A stretch of DNA of 64,000 nt, taken from Diploptera punctata (Eukaryota > Arthropoda > Insecta > Blattodea > Blaberidae). The first letter of the stretch is position 1. The number at the start of each line of letters is the position of its first letter. Positions 20,401 through 30,184 of this stretch are shown here, in pieces. Under the pieces are notes generated by a model. The model did no database searches. It had not been told where the DNA came from and worked only from the letters and a program-made list of their open reading frames with translations. The stretch is from positions 186,001 through 250,000 of the forward strand of contig JASPKZ010007798.1 in NCBI GenBank assembly GCA_030220185.1, in the 5' to 3' direction. The translations under genes and the position numbers were made by a program.

Positions 20401-21130
20401 TTCCTTTTTCACTTCCATCTCTTGAAGATGAACTTCCCACTGTATTCATCATTCCAATCCCTTTTAAATTGCTTGAAGTTAACTGATCTTGGCTACAACC
20501 TGCCTTTTGTGTTCTTACAGGTTTGGATTTATGAGATTCGTCTTTCTTTTTCTCACTCTTACCTGACTGCAAGTTTTCTAAAACTTCAGATTTTTCATTT
20601 TTGAATGAAAGTAAACAACTCTTTACTTTATCAGTAGTCTGGGCAAGAGATTTTTTGCGAGCTTCCTCAGATCCTAAAGGTGGACTTGTAGCTTTCTTCA
20701 AATGGTGACTTTCATGCTTATGATGGCCATATTGGTTTTGAGATTCTATTGATGGAGAGTGACTTTTGTGTGAAGGCAAATGTTTTACATGGCTTTGTTG
20801 GTTTTGAGACTCAGAAGATGTAGAATGACCATGATGTGAAGATTTTTTACCATGGCCCTTATTAGAACCAAATGAGTGTCGTGAATTATTATGAGATAAG
20901 GTAGTAGAAGGGGGTGGGTTCCTTTCCCTACCATATGAGGTACCAAATTGTTCTTGATTATTGACATTCCAAGATTCCCACTGTTGAGGGTAACCTTGCT
21001 GATATGTAAAGTCATTCCTGTAGTTTGAAAAACTATCATCACTCCAGTAATTTGAATTATAACCTCTACTTCTTTGTGGCCCAGAATTTTTTTCTCGTCT
21101 TCTCCAATTATTGTAATTATAGCCACTCAT
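17440..21130 (-). CDS. Gene 1, first coding exon (N-terminal 1,230 residues)
   Basis: A single uninterrupted reading frame of 3,691 nt starting MSGYNYNNWRRREK. The start follows an in-frame-free leader. The exon ends GACATTG|GTAAGT, leaving one base of the next codon. The N-terminus is Asn/Tyr/Gly-rich, then His/Ser-rich. Residues ~335-400 form the only helical, conserved-looking block (DLKQRIIQQFLKMSKSNLKDL, NPRSRKFEFAMNHLMKEHR, LSRELRGLAQSRIKEHE). The rest is acidic and disordered. A 16-residue repeat (GEPVTNINSDNEALV) occurs three times (18,870-19,010), and a 26-residue YDLSHEEIQTQKEN unit twice near the end. It may be a ZNF106-type RNA-binding scaffold; no zinc finger is seen in this exon. 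Confidence 0.85.
18870..19015 (-). repeat. Coding minisatellite, 48-nt unit, about three copies
   Basis: GTTTGTAACAGGTTCACCTA recurs with a 48-base period. It encodes (E)ALxGEPVTNINSxN on the minus strand, and frame is kept because 48 is a multiple of 3. Confidence 0.85.
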
Positions 21131-21175
21131 TTTAAGATTAAATTTATGTATTCAAATTTTATACATTTAATCTAA

Positions 21176-21214
21176 TTAAACTTGATTGATCACTTTTTTG
21201 TACAAATCCTCCAT
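21176..21214 (-). promoter_or_regulatory. Upstream ORF in gene 1 leader
   Basis: After a likely acceptor (CTTTATAG|GTTG at 21,224-21,225) the leader contains ATG with frame MEDLYKKVINQV and a stop, 46 bases before the main ATG. AAAAAATGG is a fair initiation context, so the uORF could reduce translation of the main frame. It shows no similarity to the main protein. Confidence 0.45.
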
Positions 21215-21222
21215 TTTTTCAA

Positions 21223-21225
21223 CCT
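21223..21225 (-). other. Likely 3' splice site in the gene 1 5'UTR
   Basis: The minus strand reads TTTGTTTCTTTATAG|GTTG, a polypyrimidine tract followed by AG. The first exon(s) and promoter would therefore lie further up, among the repeats, and were not located. Confidence 0.5.
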
Positions 21226-21449
21226 ATAAAGAAACAAAACATATCCAATGAAATCAATAATATGAAAATATTATTCTATAAAATGTTGAATTCAGAGCTC
21301 AAACAATTTATAGAAATGTCTTAGTGATCAAAATTCAAGAATTTTGATCAATTATGTTAGGAAACCAAAACTAATGGATTAAATCTAGTAGATTGGCATC
21401 AGAACCTAAAAATATCATGGTATAAAAAGGTTTTGTATAATTATTTTTG

Positions 21450-21610
21450 AAAAATCTTCAGACTCGGGACCGACGGCTTAAAGTCCCTCCCAGAGGACTT
21501 GCTCCTTGGATTTTTCCATCCTAAAAAGATCCATCGACCCCGGCCATGTTTGAACCCACGACCCTCGGGACCAGAGGCAAGGAGCATAACCACTAGACCA
21601 CTGCGGAAGA
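21450..21610 (-). mobile_element. SINE family C
   Basis: The minus strand begins with a tRNA-like head (CGCAGTGGTCTAGTGGTTAT, then GTCGTGGGTTCAAACATGG). It continues GATGGATCTTTTTAGGATGG, TCCAAGGAGCAAGTCCTCTG and ends at GTCCCGAGTCTGAAG. A plus-strand copy is at 56,263. Confidence 0.75.
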
Positions 21611-21629
21611 AGAAAAATACATGATTGTG

Positions 21630-21728
21630 CTGGAATGCCCAAGTGGCGAAGTTGGAATCGCACTAACGTATAGAGTTAGAGATCCCAGGTTCAAATCCCA
21701 GCTAAGGCATTATTTTTCTTTTCATGTC

Positions 21729-21759
<31 letters not shown>

Positions 21760-21760
21760 A
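21630..21760 (+). repeat. tRNA-like SINE head fragment plus (AT)n
   Basis: CCCAAGTGGCGAAGTTGG and GATCCCAGGTTCAAATCCCA look like A- and B-box remnants of another tRNA-derived repeat. A (TA)n run follows at 21,726-21,757. Confidence 0.5.
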
Positions 21761-21939
21761 GTGGAACTCATGTTTGCATTTCTTGACGGTAGTATTTTAT
21801 GGTGAATGACTGCCACTGTTTCGACCAAGGTACTTTTATTTATTTTTTGGTCTGGGTTATCACCTTCGACCTGTCTGGCATGTGTAACCCTTTTTGGCAG
21901 CAATGCTACCACAGGTATACTTCTCTAGGTCATTTTAAG

Positions 21940-22115
21940 CATGCAAGTCACTCCACCAGACCCAGTTGGTAGACCAAGAAAGAGGTGGAAGAATAATATT
22001 AACCATGATTTGAGGAAAGAAGATGGAAAACATTAGCTCGGGGTAGGGATGTGTGAAGAGCTTATGTTCATGTGGCCATGAACCTACGGGTTCGATAGTC
22101 CCAATGAAATAGTTT
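21940..22115 (+). mobile_element. LINE 3' tail fragment
   Basis: The reading is VGRPRKRWKNNINHDLRK, then a deletion, then DVxRAYVHVAMNLRVR-like sequence. This is the C-terminus of the LINE seen at 35,560 and 63,290-64,000. Confidence 0.65.
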
Positions 22116-22324
22116 TATATATGTACACACATAGATCTTGGTGAGAAAAAAGTATGAGAAATAGGGAAGAAATTAATTAGAAATTCACATAATTCAACCT
22201 TAAAATCATGAAAAAAATGGCTGCTCCAAAAGTTAGCTCAGGATCATGAATTGCCAACCCAACAGGTTTGTCATACCAACCATGTTGCCTTATTCGGTAA
22301 AAAAATAAAACCATTTTTAACTTT

Positions 22325-22665
22325 TGTCCTGCACTGTGGCTGAGTGGTTAACGTAGGAAGCCTTGGCGCAAAGCTACGTGACTTGCGCTGGTTCGAGTCT
22401 CCATGGGGGAAGAAATTTTCTCATGGTATTTCGGCCAATATGGGACCAGTGCCCACCCAGCATCGTGAGGCATTTGGGTAGCTACAATAAGTAGCAGCTC
22501 CAGGTTGAGGAAACCAGCTATAACGGCTGGGGGACTCGACATGCTGACCACATGTCACCCCTACACTGGCTGATGATCATCTACCTCTGTGATTGACACA
22601 TGTGGATGTGAGGGGCCAGCAGCCAGCTGGTAGGCTGAGGGCCTTCTAGGCCTGTCGCGCCAGGA
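22325..22665 (+). mobile_element. SINE family A
   Basis: GTGGCTGAGTGGTTAACG (A box) and GGTTCGAGTCTCCATGGG (B box), followed by the family body, ending GGCCTTCTAGGCCTGTCGCG. Confidence 0.85.
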
Positions 22666-22689
22666 GTTTTATTTTTTTTAAATTTTTAA

Positions 22690-22830
22690 CTTTTATAGGA
22701 ATTAATCACTATTAGGTTTAATTTATGGTGACATTAAATGTTTCTTACCTCTTCTCATATAAGTACTTAGAAAATTTATATGAGGAGAAATAAGAAGCAT
22801 TTAATGTCACCATAAATAAAACCAAATTGT
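22690..22830. repeat. Small foldback repeat
   Basis: Arms of about 45 bases: TTTATGGTGACATTAAATG (22,720-22,740) is answered by CATTTAATGTCACCATAAAT (22,797-22,817). The outer TATAGGAATTAATCACTATT resembles the HH2 PLE terminus. No hammerhead core is left. Confidence 0.65.
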
Positions 22831-22839
22831 TAACCAAAT

Positions 22840-23180
22840 GGTTGCTAACCTATCTAAATCACAGTCTAGTCTACTCAAATGTAACAAAAATGTAAGGAAA
22901 CTGTTTTCTTATCACTATATTTAGGTTAGATTTATGTGAAATTCTACTTAACTTTTCCCCTATTTCTCATATCTACTTTTTTTCTCCCCAACAATTATGA
23001 ATATAATATAGGCCTAGGCTATATATACATTTCAAATTGGTAACTAAATTCTACTATGGTAATTTGTGCATTTTTTAGTGTTCTTTATTGTAATCTAACC
23101 TATTCAAATGTACCAAAACGTAAGGAAATCTAATGTGTCATAAAATTCTTATCTCTTCAACTTCTTGGAAACAAAGTCTT
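22840..23180. other. No recognised feature
   Basis: AT-rich sequence with no clear coding remnants or repeat family. The motif CAAATGTAACAAAA/CAAATGTACCAAAA recurs twice (22,876 and 23,105), suggesting an old local duplication. Confidence 0.4.
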
Positions 23181-23189
23181 ACTCTAGTA

Positions 23190-23747
23190 CGGGGTGAATC
23201 ATAAATATGGCTATACATTTGATCGCGTTGTGTGATGAAAATATTACCATTACAGGAAATATGAAATTACCGTTTGAAAGGCAATTATTCAAATTACAAC
23301 AATGGAATAAAACAAAATAGTGTAGAACTTACGTCATTAGTCAAAATGGCATTGAATATGTAACAGCAAATTACAATTGCTGCATGGGCAATAACGTATG
23401 CTAATGATCATGAGGCCGCAAGACTGGCAAGATGTGAGTTTAACGTAGCATTGCAGCCATCAACTGTGGGGAAGTAGAGAAAACGACTGCTGGAAACGGG
23501 AAGGATGCAGAAAGGCCTCGCATTAGCACGGATGCAGAAACAACGAAGAGAATTGTGGAGGCATTCGATGCTAGCCCACAAAAATCAACCCAAGCTGCAC
23601 GTGAGCAGTGATTTGTTTTGTTTTGTTCTATTGTTTGTAATTTGAAGGATTCCCTTTCCAATGATAACATCATATTTCCTTTAATGATAATATTCTCGCC
23701 ATAAAATGCAATCAAATGTATAGCCATATTTCTGAATCACTCTGTAG
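23190..23747. mobile_element. Long-TIR DNA element with HTH remnant
   Basis: Inverted ends of more than 100 bases: AAATATGGCTATACATTTGA at 23,194-23,213 is answered by TCAAATGTATAGCCATATTT at 23,712-23,731. The inner parts (GGAAATATGA, CAAATTACAA) also match in inverted orientation. The middle encodes a plus-strand fragment reading ARLARCEFNVA..., then PRISTDAETTKRIVEAFDAS, PQKSTQAAREQ. This resembles the N-terminal DNA-binding region of a mariner/Tc-like transposase. No catalytic domain is present. Confidence 0.65.
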
Positions 23748-23883
23748 AATGAAAATCTTTAATCTTTGCACCATTCTACTGCAAATTTACTCATTAAGCA
23801 GGTCTATGATGTTAAACTTTCACCATCTTAACTATCTAATACTGTCCTGATATGTCCCATAACATTACATGAATAATTATGTA

Positions 23884-25409
23884 CACTGGTGTCCAAAAGT
23901 TTAGGATAATTTGTAAAACGGAAAATCAAAATGCTTAAAGAGGAGCAAGGAGTAAAAATTATTTATCAAAACGTTTTCTCAGTACATTTAATTTAGTTTA
24001 CATACTAAATTATAATCTCTCTTCAACAATGAAAAAATTAATAGCAATTATAAATAAAAATTGCATTGTTGCAGTTAAGCCCTGTTCCATAAATCTTCAT
24101 TTTTAAAGAGAGTTATGATATAATCAGATGTAGTGTAAGAACAGATTGCAGTAAAATGGCACAAAGACAACATCTGGACCCTCTGCTTCGGGGTAGAATT
24201 ATTGGGCGGCTAGAAACAGGACAGACACAAACTGAGGTCTCCATAGCACTCTTAATGTGCCACAAAATGTTATATCTAGGTTATGGCGACGGTTCCAAGA
24301 GACCGGAGACGTTAGGCGAAGACCAGTGGGAGGTCGTCCAAGAGTTACAAATCTTCAGCAGGATCGATATCTTGTGTTAACTGCAAGAAGAAACTGAACA
24401 ATGTCTGCCAGACAACTGAGTTCAGAACTTGTGGCCGCCTCAGGTATCAGAGTATCCAGACAAACTGTCTATAGAAGACTCAGAGCTGCTGGTCTGTAAT
24501 GCTAGACGGCCTGTAGTGTGCGTCCCACTCACCCTTGCTAACAAGAGAGCACGTTTACGGTGGAGTCAGGAACATCGCGACTGGACTCTAAATCAGTGGA
24601 GCAGCGTGCTATTTACAGACGAGTCCAGATTCAGCTTGAACTGTGATTCGCATCGCGTGACTATCTGGAGGGAGCAAGGAACTCGTTACAACCCCATGAA
24701 CATCATGGAAAGACATCCATTTGGTGGTGGTGGTCTCCTGGTATGGGGAGGTATAATGATGAATGCACGCACAGAGCTTCACATCTTCGCAGGTGGCACT
24801 GTTAATGCTCAGCGGTATAGAGAAGAGATCCTGGAACCTCATGTAAGACTTTTCAGGGGAGCTGGGGTCCAGAATTCATATTCATGGATGACAATGCCCG
24901 ACCTCACAGGTCACAACTGGTGGATGAGTTTCTTCAGGAGGAAGATATCCAGCGTATGAGTGGCCAGCGAGGTCTCCGGATATGAATCCTATAGAGCATG
25001 CATGGGATGCCTTAGGGAGACAAATTGCATCTCGTCAGCCTCCTCCGAGGACACTTCAAGACCTTCACATTGCTCTTCATGAGGAGTGGAATTTGCTGAG
25101 CATCGAACTCCTGAACAACCTCATCACTAGCATGCCACGTCGATGTGAGTCTTGTGTAGCTGTCAGGGGTAATCACACCCCATACTAATCATTTGAACCA
25201 TTGTTGTTCAACTTTTATGTTCGAATTCTGAAATGCAGTTTTCGTTTGTTGTGAAAATGACAAGTGAATGACGTATTCATGCCATTGTTTCTTTCGTGCC
25301 ATGTTTCTAATTATCTGTGACATACCTTACCAAATTTTGTATTATTCTGACAAATGCTTTATAATAAGTCGGCAAATGAACTAATTATCCTTAACTTTTG
25401 GACACCGTG
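23884..25409 (+). mobile_element. Tc1-like element, full-length
   Basis: Terminal inverted repeats CACTGGTGTCCAAAAGTTTA and its near-mirror TTAACTTTTGGACACCGTG mark the ends, flanked by TA. The transposase reading runs 24,156-25,188. The copy is complete in length (about 1.5 kb) but the gene is broken. Confidence 0.9.
24156..25188 (+). pseudogene. Tc1 transposase, frameshifted
   Basis: It starts MAQRQHLDPLLRGRIIGRLE (paired-like HTH), then, in other frames, GRPRVTNLQQDRY and GIRVSRQTVYRRLRAAG. The main piece has WSSVLFTDESRFSL (first Asp) and GGLLVWGGIMM. DDNARPH (second Asp) follows after a frame change, then SPDMNPIEHAWDALGRQ (third acidic residue, Glu). This DDE layout is typical of Tc1. 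At least three frame changes separate the pieces. Confidence 0.9.
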
Positions 25410-25985
25410 TATATTATGTCATTTTTATAATAAGGAAAAAATATGATCTACCGTTACTACATAGAACGAAATATCTTGTTAAAGATGCAATAAAAAGAAA
25501 GCATGTTGGGAACACAAATATACATAGGCCTATGCTATCTAACCAATTTCAATCGAGACAGTTTACAACCTGTGGCTATATAGTTTGCAACCTATGGTTT
25601 TCCTACTATGCAGTAGCCTACATTTCTCTGACAATACCTAAAAAATTTAATAAATAAACAATTAGATGTAGAAATAAAGGCTCAACTGCACTTTTACTAG
25701 CGCTAGATTTTTCAGTTATATTATTGTAAACTATAGCTCTTCTTTTGTATTTACTAACATTATTAGACAGTTTTGAAGTATTTATTTAAATATGCAAATC
25801 ACAATATTATGACACTGTTAGAAATATTGTGATGCTGCTATTTTCTCCACAGAGTATATTACTTAGTCTACAATTTTTCTATCGCTGTTTTGCATTATCG
25901 CTGGTTGGATCAGCATTAGGGAGCGATAAGTAAGTGTACACCCATTTTTAATAAACATTTGGTAATTTTAATATTATTAATATAT
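25410..25985. other. No recognised feature
   Basis: AT-rich intergenic DNA between the Tc1 and the PLE. No coding remnants were recognised. Confidence 0.4.
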
Positions 25986-26001
25986 CTTTTTAACATAGAT
26001 T

Positions 26002-26457
26002 TGAGGACTCGCAATGGGAAATCCATTATCACCATTCTTAGCAGACATGTTTATGGGGAATTTTGAATGTCATGTAACTAAAGCACATCCTTTGATGTTT
26101 AAATTTTGGAGAAGATACGTAGATGATATCATAGCAATAGTAAAAGAGAAACAATTAGAAGATGCCATTAAACTGTTAAATATTCAAAATAAAACAATCA
26201 AATTTACAATGGAAATAGAAAATAATCATGAAATACCATTTTTAGACCTTAAATTGATTAGGAAAGAAGAGAAAAAGAAAATAGAATTTGGAATCTACAG
26301 AAAAGAAACTCACATCGACAATTATATAAAAGCTACTGGATTTAACCATTTTTCACACAAACAGGCAGTATTTAATAGTTTAACACACAGACTTGTGAAT
26401 GTCCCCATGAGCAAAGAAAATTACAATAAAGAGAAAGAACACATCATACAAATTGCC
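26002..26457 (+). pseudogene. PLE reverse transcriptase, C-terminal part
   Basis: GLAMGNPLSP and RRYVDDIIAIV carry two RT motifs: MGxPLSP, and the catalytic YVDD. EIPFLDLKL and EFGIYRKETHIDNYI follow, as in Penelope-type RTs. The fingers and first catalytic Asp are missing. A frameshift at 26,455 (ATTGCCTAAGG) ends this ORF and leads into the endonuclease ORF. Confidence 0.9.
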
Positions 26458-27133
26458 TAAGGATAATGGTTTTCACAAGAAAATGATACACAAGAAAATA
26501 AATAAATTCAAAGAACAAAAAGTCATCAATGAAAGTACTCTTCAGACAGATAAAAATATAGGCAAAAAATTCAAGAAGTTCACATACCATCCTTTCGTAT
26601 TTGACAAGTTTCAAAAAATTTTCAACAAATTCAACATTAAATTAGCACCGAAAAATGATTACAGCTTAGGTAATTTAATAAAAACCAACAAAAATGAAAA
26701 AATTGAAGACTGCAAAAAATCGGGAATTTATCAAATTAATTGTAAAGATTGTGAAAAGATATACATAGGAAAAACAAAAAGGAATCTAAATACAAGATTA
26801 AAAGAACACCTCAGAAATGTTAAAAATGGAGAAACCGAAAAATCTGCAATAGCTGCACATGCCTGGTCAGAAAAACATAGAATAGAAACCAAAACAAAAT
26901 TACTTAAACAATTGGAAAAACCGAAGGAACTCACAATTTGGGAAAAAATTTACATATGCAAGAATGAAAATACAACTATGAATTTTGAAATACCCGGTTA
27001 TAAAGAAAGAGGCCTGATTTGGAAATTCTTCGGTCGGCCACCAGATGGCGCGGAGGTCAGTCTGCAGGATAGAAGGCCGTTGGACGTCAGTTGTGAACAT
27101 GACGCAGCATTGACAATGTCACGAATTACGTGA
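26453..27133 (+). pseudogene. PLE GIY-YIG endonuclease ORF
   Basis: After the connector (KINKFKEQKVINESTL, KFTYHPFVFDKFQKIFNKF, APKNDYS) comes SGIYQINCKDCEKIYIGKTK with GIY, CxxC and YIG. RLKEHLRNVKNGE, AIAAHAWSEKHR and LTIWEKIYI follow. The tail MNFEIPGYKERGLIWKFFGR is shared with all PLE ends in the window. The endonuclease core looks intact; only the frameshift before it and the truncated RT make the copy dead. Confidence 0.9.
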
Positions 27134-27151
27134 AGAAACCCTGGGTCTGCT
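27106..27151 (+). ncRNA. Variant hammerhead motif, HH4, in coding PLE
   Basis: AGCA (helix I), TTGACAA (27110-27116), TG, TCACG/CGTGA (helix II), A, GAAA (27135-27138), CCC-T-GGG, GUC, TGCT (helix I return). U3 and A8 are present again while N7 differs from other copies (C here; G and T elsewhere). The 3+8 combination is therefore conserved while the free position varies. Confidence 0.6.
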
Positions 27152-27249
27152 ATAAATTATGAAGTATGAGGTGAGTGAAATGATAAAAAATAAACAATAT
27201 TAAAGAACCTCATAGTGTTATTTCCTATCTACATAACTTAATAGATTTG

Positions 27250-27885
27250 GGGATTTATTGCAAATATTGGTCATTTAAATTTCATAGCGACATATAGTAA
27301 TCGAGGATGATAATCAATATGTGGTTCGATTGTGGGTTATCGGTGGCTCTACAAACTCTGGTGCATGCGCACAGTTATTCTATAGGACTTTGAAAATATT
27401 TCACGCTAGTTTAAGTGCAGTTTTTCCGAAATAAATATAATCTAACAGATGCAATATTAACAATATAGATCGCATAAAGATAGCTTTGAATCAATAGGTA
27501 GGGAAGAATTGCTAACACAAATAACTCGCCCTAACTTTGAAGTTGACTGCATGTGATACAACTGAAGTTATAAAAAAGAAGACAACCTGGTACCCAATTT
27601 TAATGTGCATATGTAGATAGTTGCAATACAATAACCCTGAAATGTGTAAATGTGAAGTAAGGCTCAGATATAAAGGCTTTTATACATCAGAAGTGGAATG
27701 GTTCGACTGCATATCCGACATATATGATTTAAAATTCAGGGAGTTTTGAATGTTGAAAACCTGGGCTAATGTATTCAAGATGTGAGTTTCTGCACATTCA
27801 AAAAATGCAAGATTTGAGTTTCTGAATGTTCCAAAGGAAGGCTCGACTTTAGAATATGCTGTTCTATGATTTTTCCATACATTTT
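27250..27885. other. No recognised feature
   Basis: Unique-looking AT-rich DNA with no coding support. Confidence 0.4.
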
Positions 27886-27889
27886 TATG

Positions 27890-30180
27890 ACACTGTTGCA
27901 ATATATACTTTTACAATTTTTAACAACATTTCATAGTATTTAAACATTTTGCAACGATTCTTAAAACATATTTTACAATATTTAAATATTTATCTATGAA
28001 CACAAATTTCTACAGAATTTCAGCACGCATGCAAGAATGCTTAATGTAACTTTCACCAGATGGCAGAACATATGTATGAAATCAGTGCAATCAACATTTT
28101 CAATGAATTCTAAAACATACTTTGGAAAAAGTCTAGTATTTGTCGATCACAATATTTTCAAAGTTCTACAGAATCACAGTGCGCATTCGCAAGATGCTCC
28201 AATGCTTAATGAAACCTTCAGCCAGATGGCTCTAAAATCAGTGTTACCAACTTTTGCAATAAATTCCCAAATGTTTTATAATAAATTCACACACATCATC
28301 TTCCCTCTTCCCAACCCAACAAAATAAATCACAAGTACATTATTTAATAAACTATAAACTAATCTGGTGTACAATAACTTGTCCCAATGGAACTTAACAA
28401 AATTAAATTAATTTCTTGAAATATGGTTTGAAATTAATTGTGAATGTTGATAACATTGATTTCTGAGTCACCTAGCAGAAGTTACATTAAGCATTTGCGT
28501 GTCTCGTGCATATGCACTGCAAGTTTGTAGAACTTCATTCACAATGTTCGTATAATTTATAACGTTTAAAGAATTGTTGCAAAATGTTTAAAATAGCACG
28601 AAATGTTACTACAAATGGTAAAAGTGTATAGGCAACAGTGGCATAAGAATGTTAGCTGATGTTACCTATTTGTCTGCAACAATTTTCCACACAACATTCT
28701 TATGCCACTGTTGCACTAAACACTTTTTGACCATTTATAACAATGTTTCGTACTATTTTAAACATTTTGGAACCCTTTTATAAACATTTCTGGATAAGGT
28801 GTATAAACCGTCGCACGTGAATTTTTCTAAGTTCTATAGAATCGCAGTGCGCATGCACGAGTTGCTGTAATGGTTAATGTGTAGCTTCCAGTAGATGGCT
28901 CTGAAGTCGGCATTACCAACTTTGGGAATAAATTCCCAAAAACTAAAAAAAAATGGACGTAAACTAACTTCCCATTTCCTAACCTAACAAAACAATTTAC
29001 ATGCATATTATTTAACAAACTATAAACTAATTTTACATACACTAACACTAAATATGGCTTCGAATTATTTTCAAATGTTGGTAACTGCGATGTGAGAATC
29101 TCCTAGCGGATGTTACATGAAGCATTTCTGCACCTGTAGAACTCGATGTACAATATTCACGTAATTTATAAATATTTAAAAATCGGGAAAAAGTCGGTTA
29201 AATGTCTCAGATGAATTCTTCTAAGTTCCACAGAATCGCAGTGCGCATGCGTGAGTTGCAGGAGTTGCTATAATGGTTAATATAGCCTCCAGTAGATGGC
29301 TCTACAGTCGGCATTACCAACTTTGAGAATAAATTTCCAAATGCAAAAAAAAAAAAATGGACATTAACTAACTTGCCATTTCCTAACTAAAGAAAACAAT
29401 TTACATGCATATTATTTATTCCCAAATGCTTAAAAAAATTGACGTAAACCAACTTCCCATTTCCTATCGTAACAAAACAATTTACATGCGTACTATTTAA
29501 TGAACTATAAACTAATTTTATGTACAATAACACTAAATATGGTTTGAAATTATTTTCAAATGGTAGCAAGTACATAAAACATGATCATGTTTTACGTAAA
29601 TATATAAATATAAAATATTGTAAAGAAAGCTTGATGATCGTTGCAAAATGTTTAAAACAGTACAAAACGTGTTTACAAGTGTTTAGTGCATCAGTGGCAT
29701 AAGAGTGTACGTGTAGAATTGTGATGGGCATATAACCTACCTCACCCAAAAATCGTAAGAAATGTTTATAAAATGGTTCCAAAATGTTTAAAATAGTACC
29801 AAACGTTATTATAAATGGTTGAAAAGTGTTTAGTGCATCAGTGGCATAAGAATATTAAATGGAAAATTGTGTGCGATAGTTTATACACAACAGCCAATTG
29901 TTTTCTTTGGTTAGGAAATGGCAAGTTAGTTTACATCCATCTTTTTTTTTTAGCATCTGGGAATTTATTCCCAAAGTTGGTAACGCTGACTGCAGAGCCA
30001 TCTACCGGAGGCTACATTAACCATTACAGCAACTCCTGCATGCACACTGCAATTCTGTGGAACTTAGAAGAATTTGTATCTGCCAAATACTGGACTTTTC
30101 TCCTGTTTTTTCATTTGAATTTATGTTGGTGGCATAGTATCTCCGCAATGCCATCTACATAAATTCGAATAAAAAACGGG
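27890..30180. repeat. Cluster of degenerate direct and inverted repeats
   Basis: Two modules recur. One contains GAATCGCAGTGCGCATGC, CAGTAGATGGCTCT, TACCAACTTTGGGAATAAAT and ACAATTTACATGCATATT (copies near 28,140, 28,830, 29,220 and, inverted, 29,890-30,060). The other contains CAAAATGTTTAAAATAGTAC and GTGCATCAGTGGCATAAGA (28,570, 29,645, 29,780; inverted at 28,690 and 27,890). A related stretch lies at 43,840-44,200. No coding is detectable. It may be a non-autonomous element that has duplicated locally. Confidence 0.55.
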
Positions 30181-30184
30181 AAAA

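Larger units (their letters stand above)
25988..27245 (+). mobile_element. Penelope-like element (HH4), 5'-truncated, RT and GIY-YIG retained
   Basis: The best-preserved PLE coding copy here. It enters in the RT palm (GLAMGNPLSPFLADMF), continues to the GIY-YIG domain and ends with the HH4 hammerhead motif, TATGAGGTGAGTGAAATGAT and CCTCATAGTGTTATTTCCTA. This links the HH4 foldbacks directly to a coding PLE. The 5' junction falls right after TTTTAACATAG, which resembles an intron acceptor. Confidence 0.85.
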
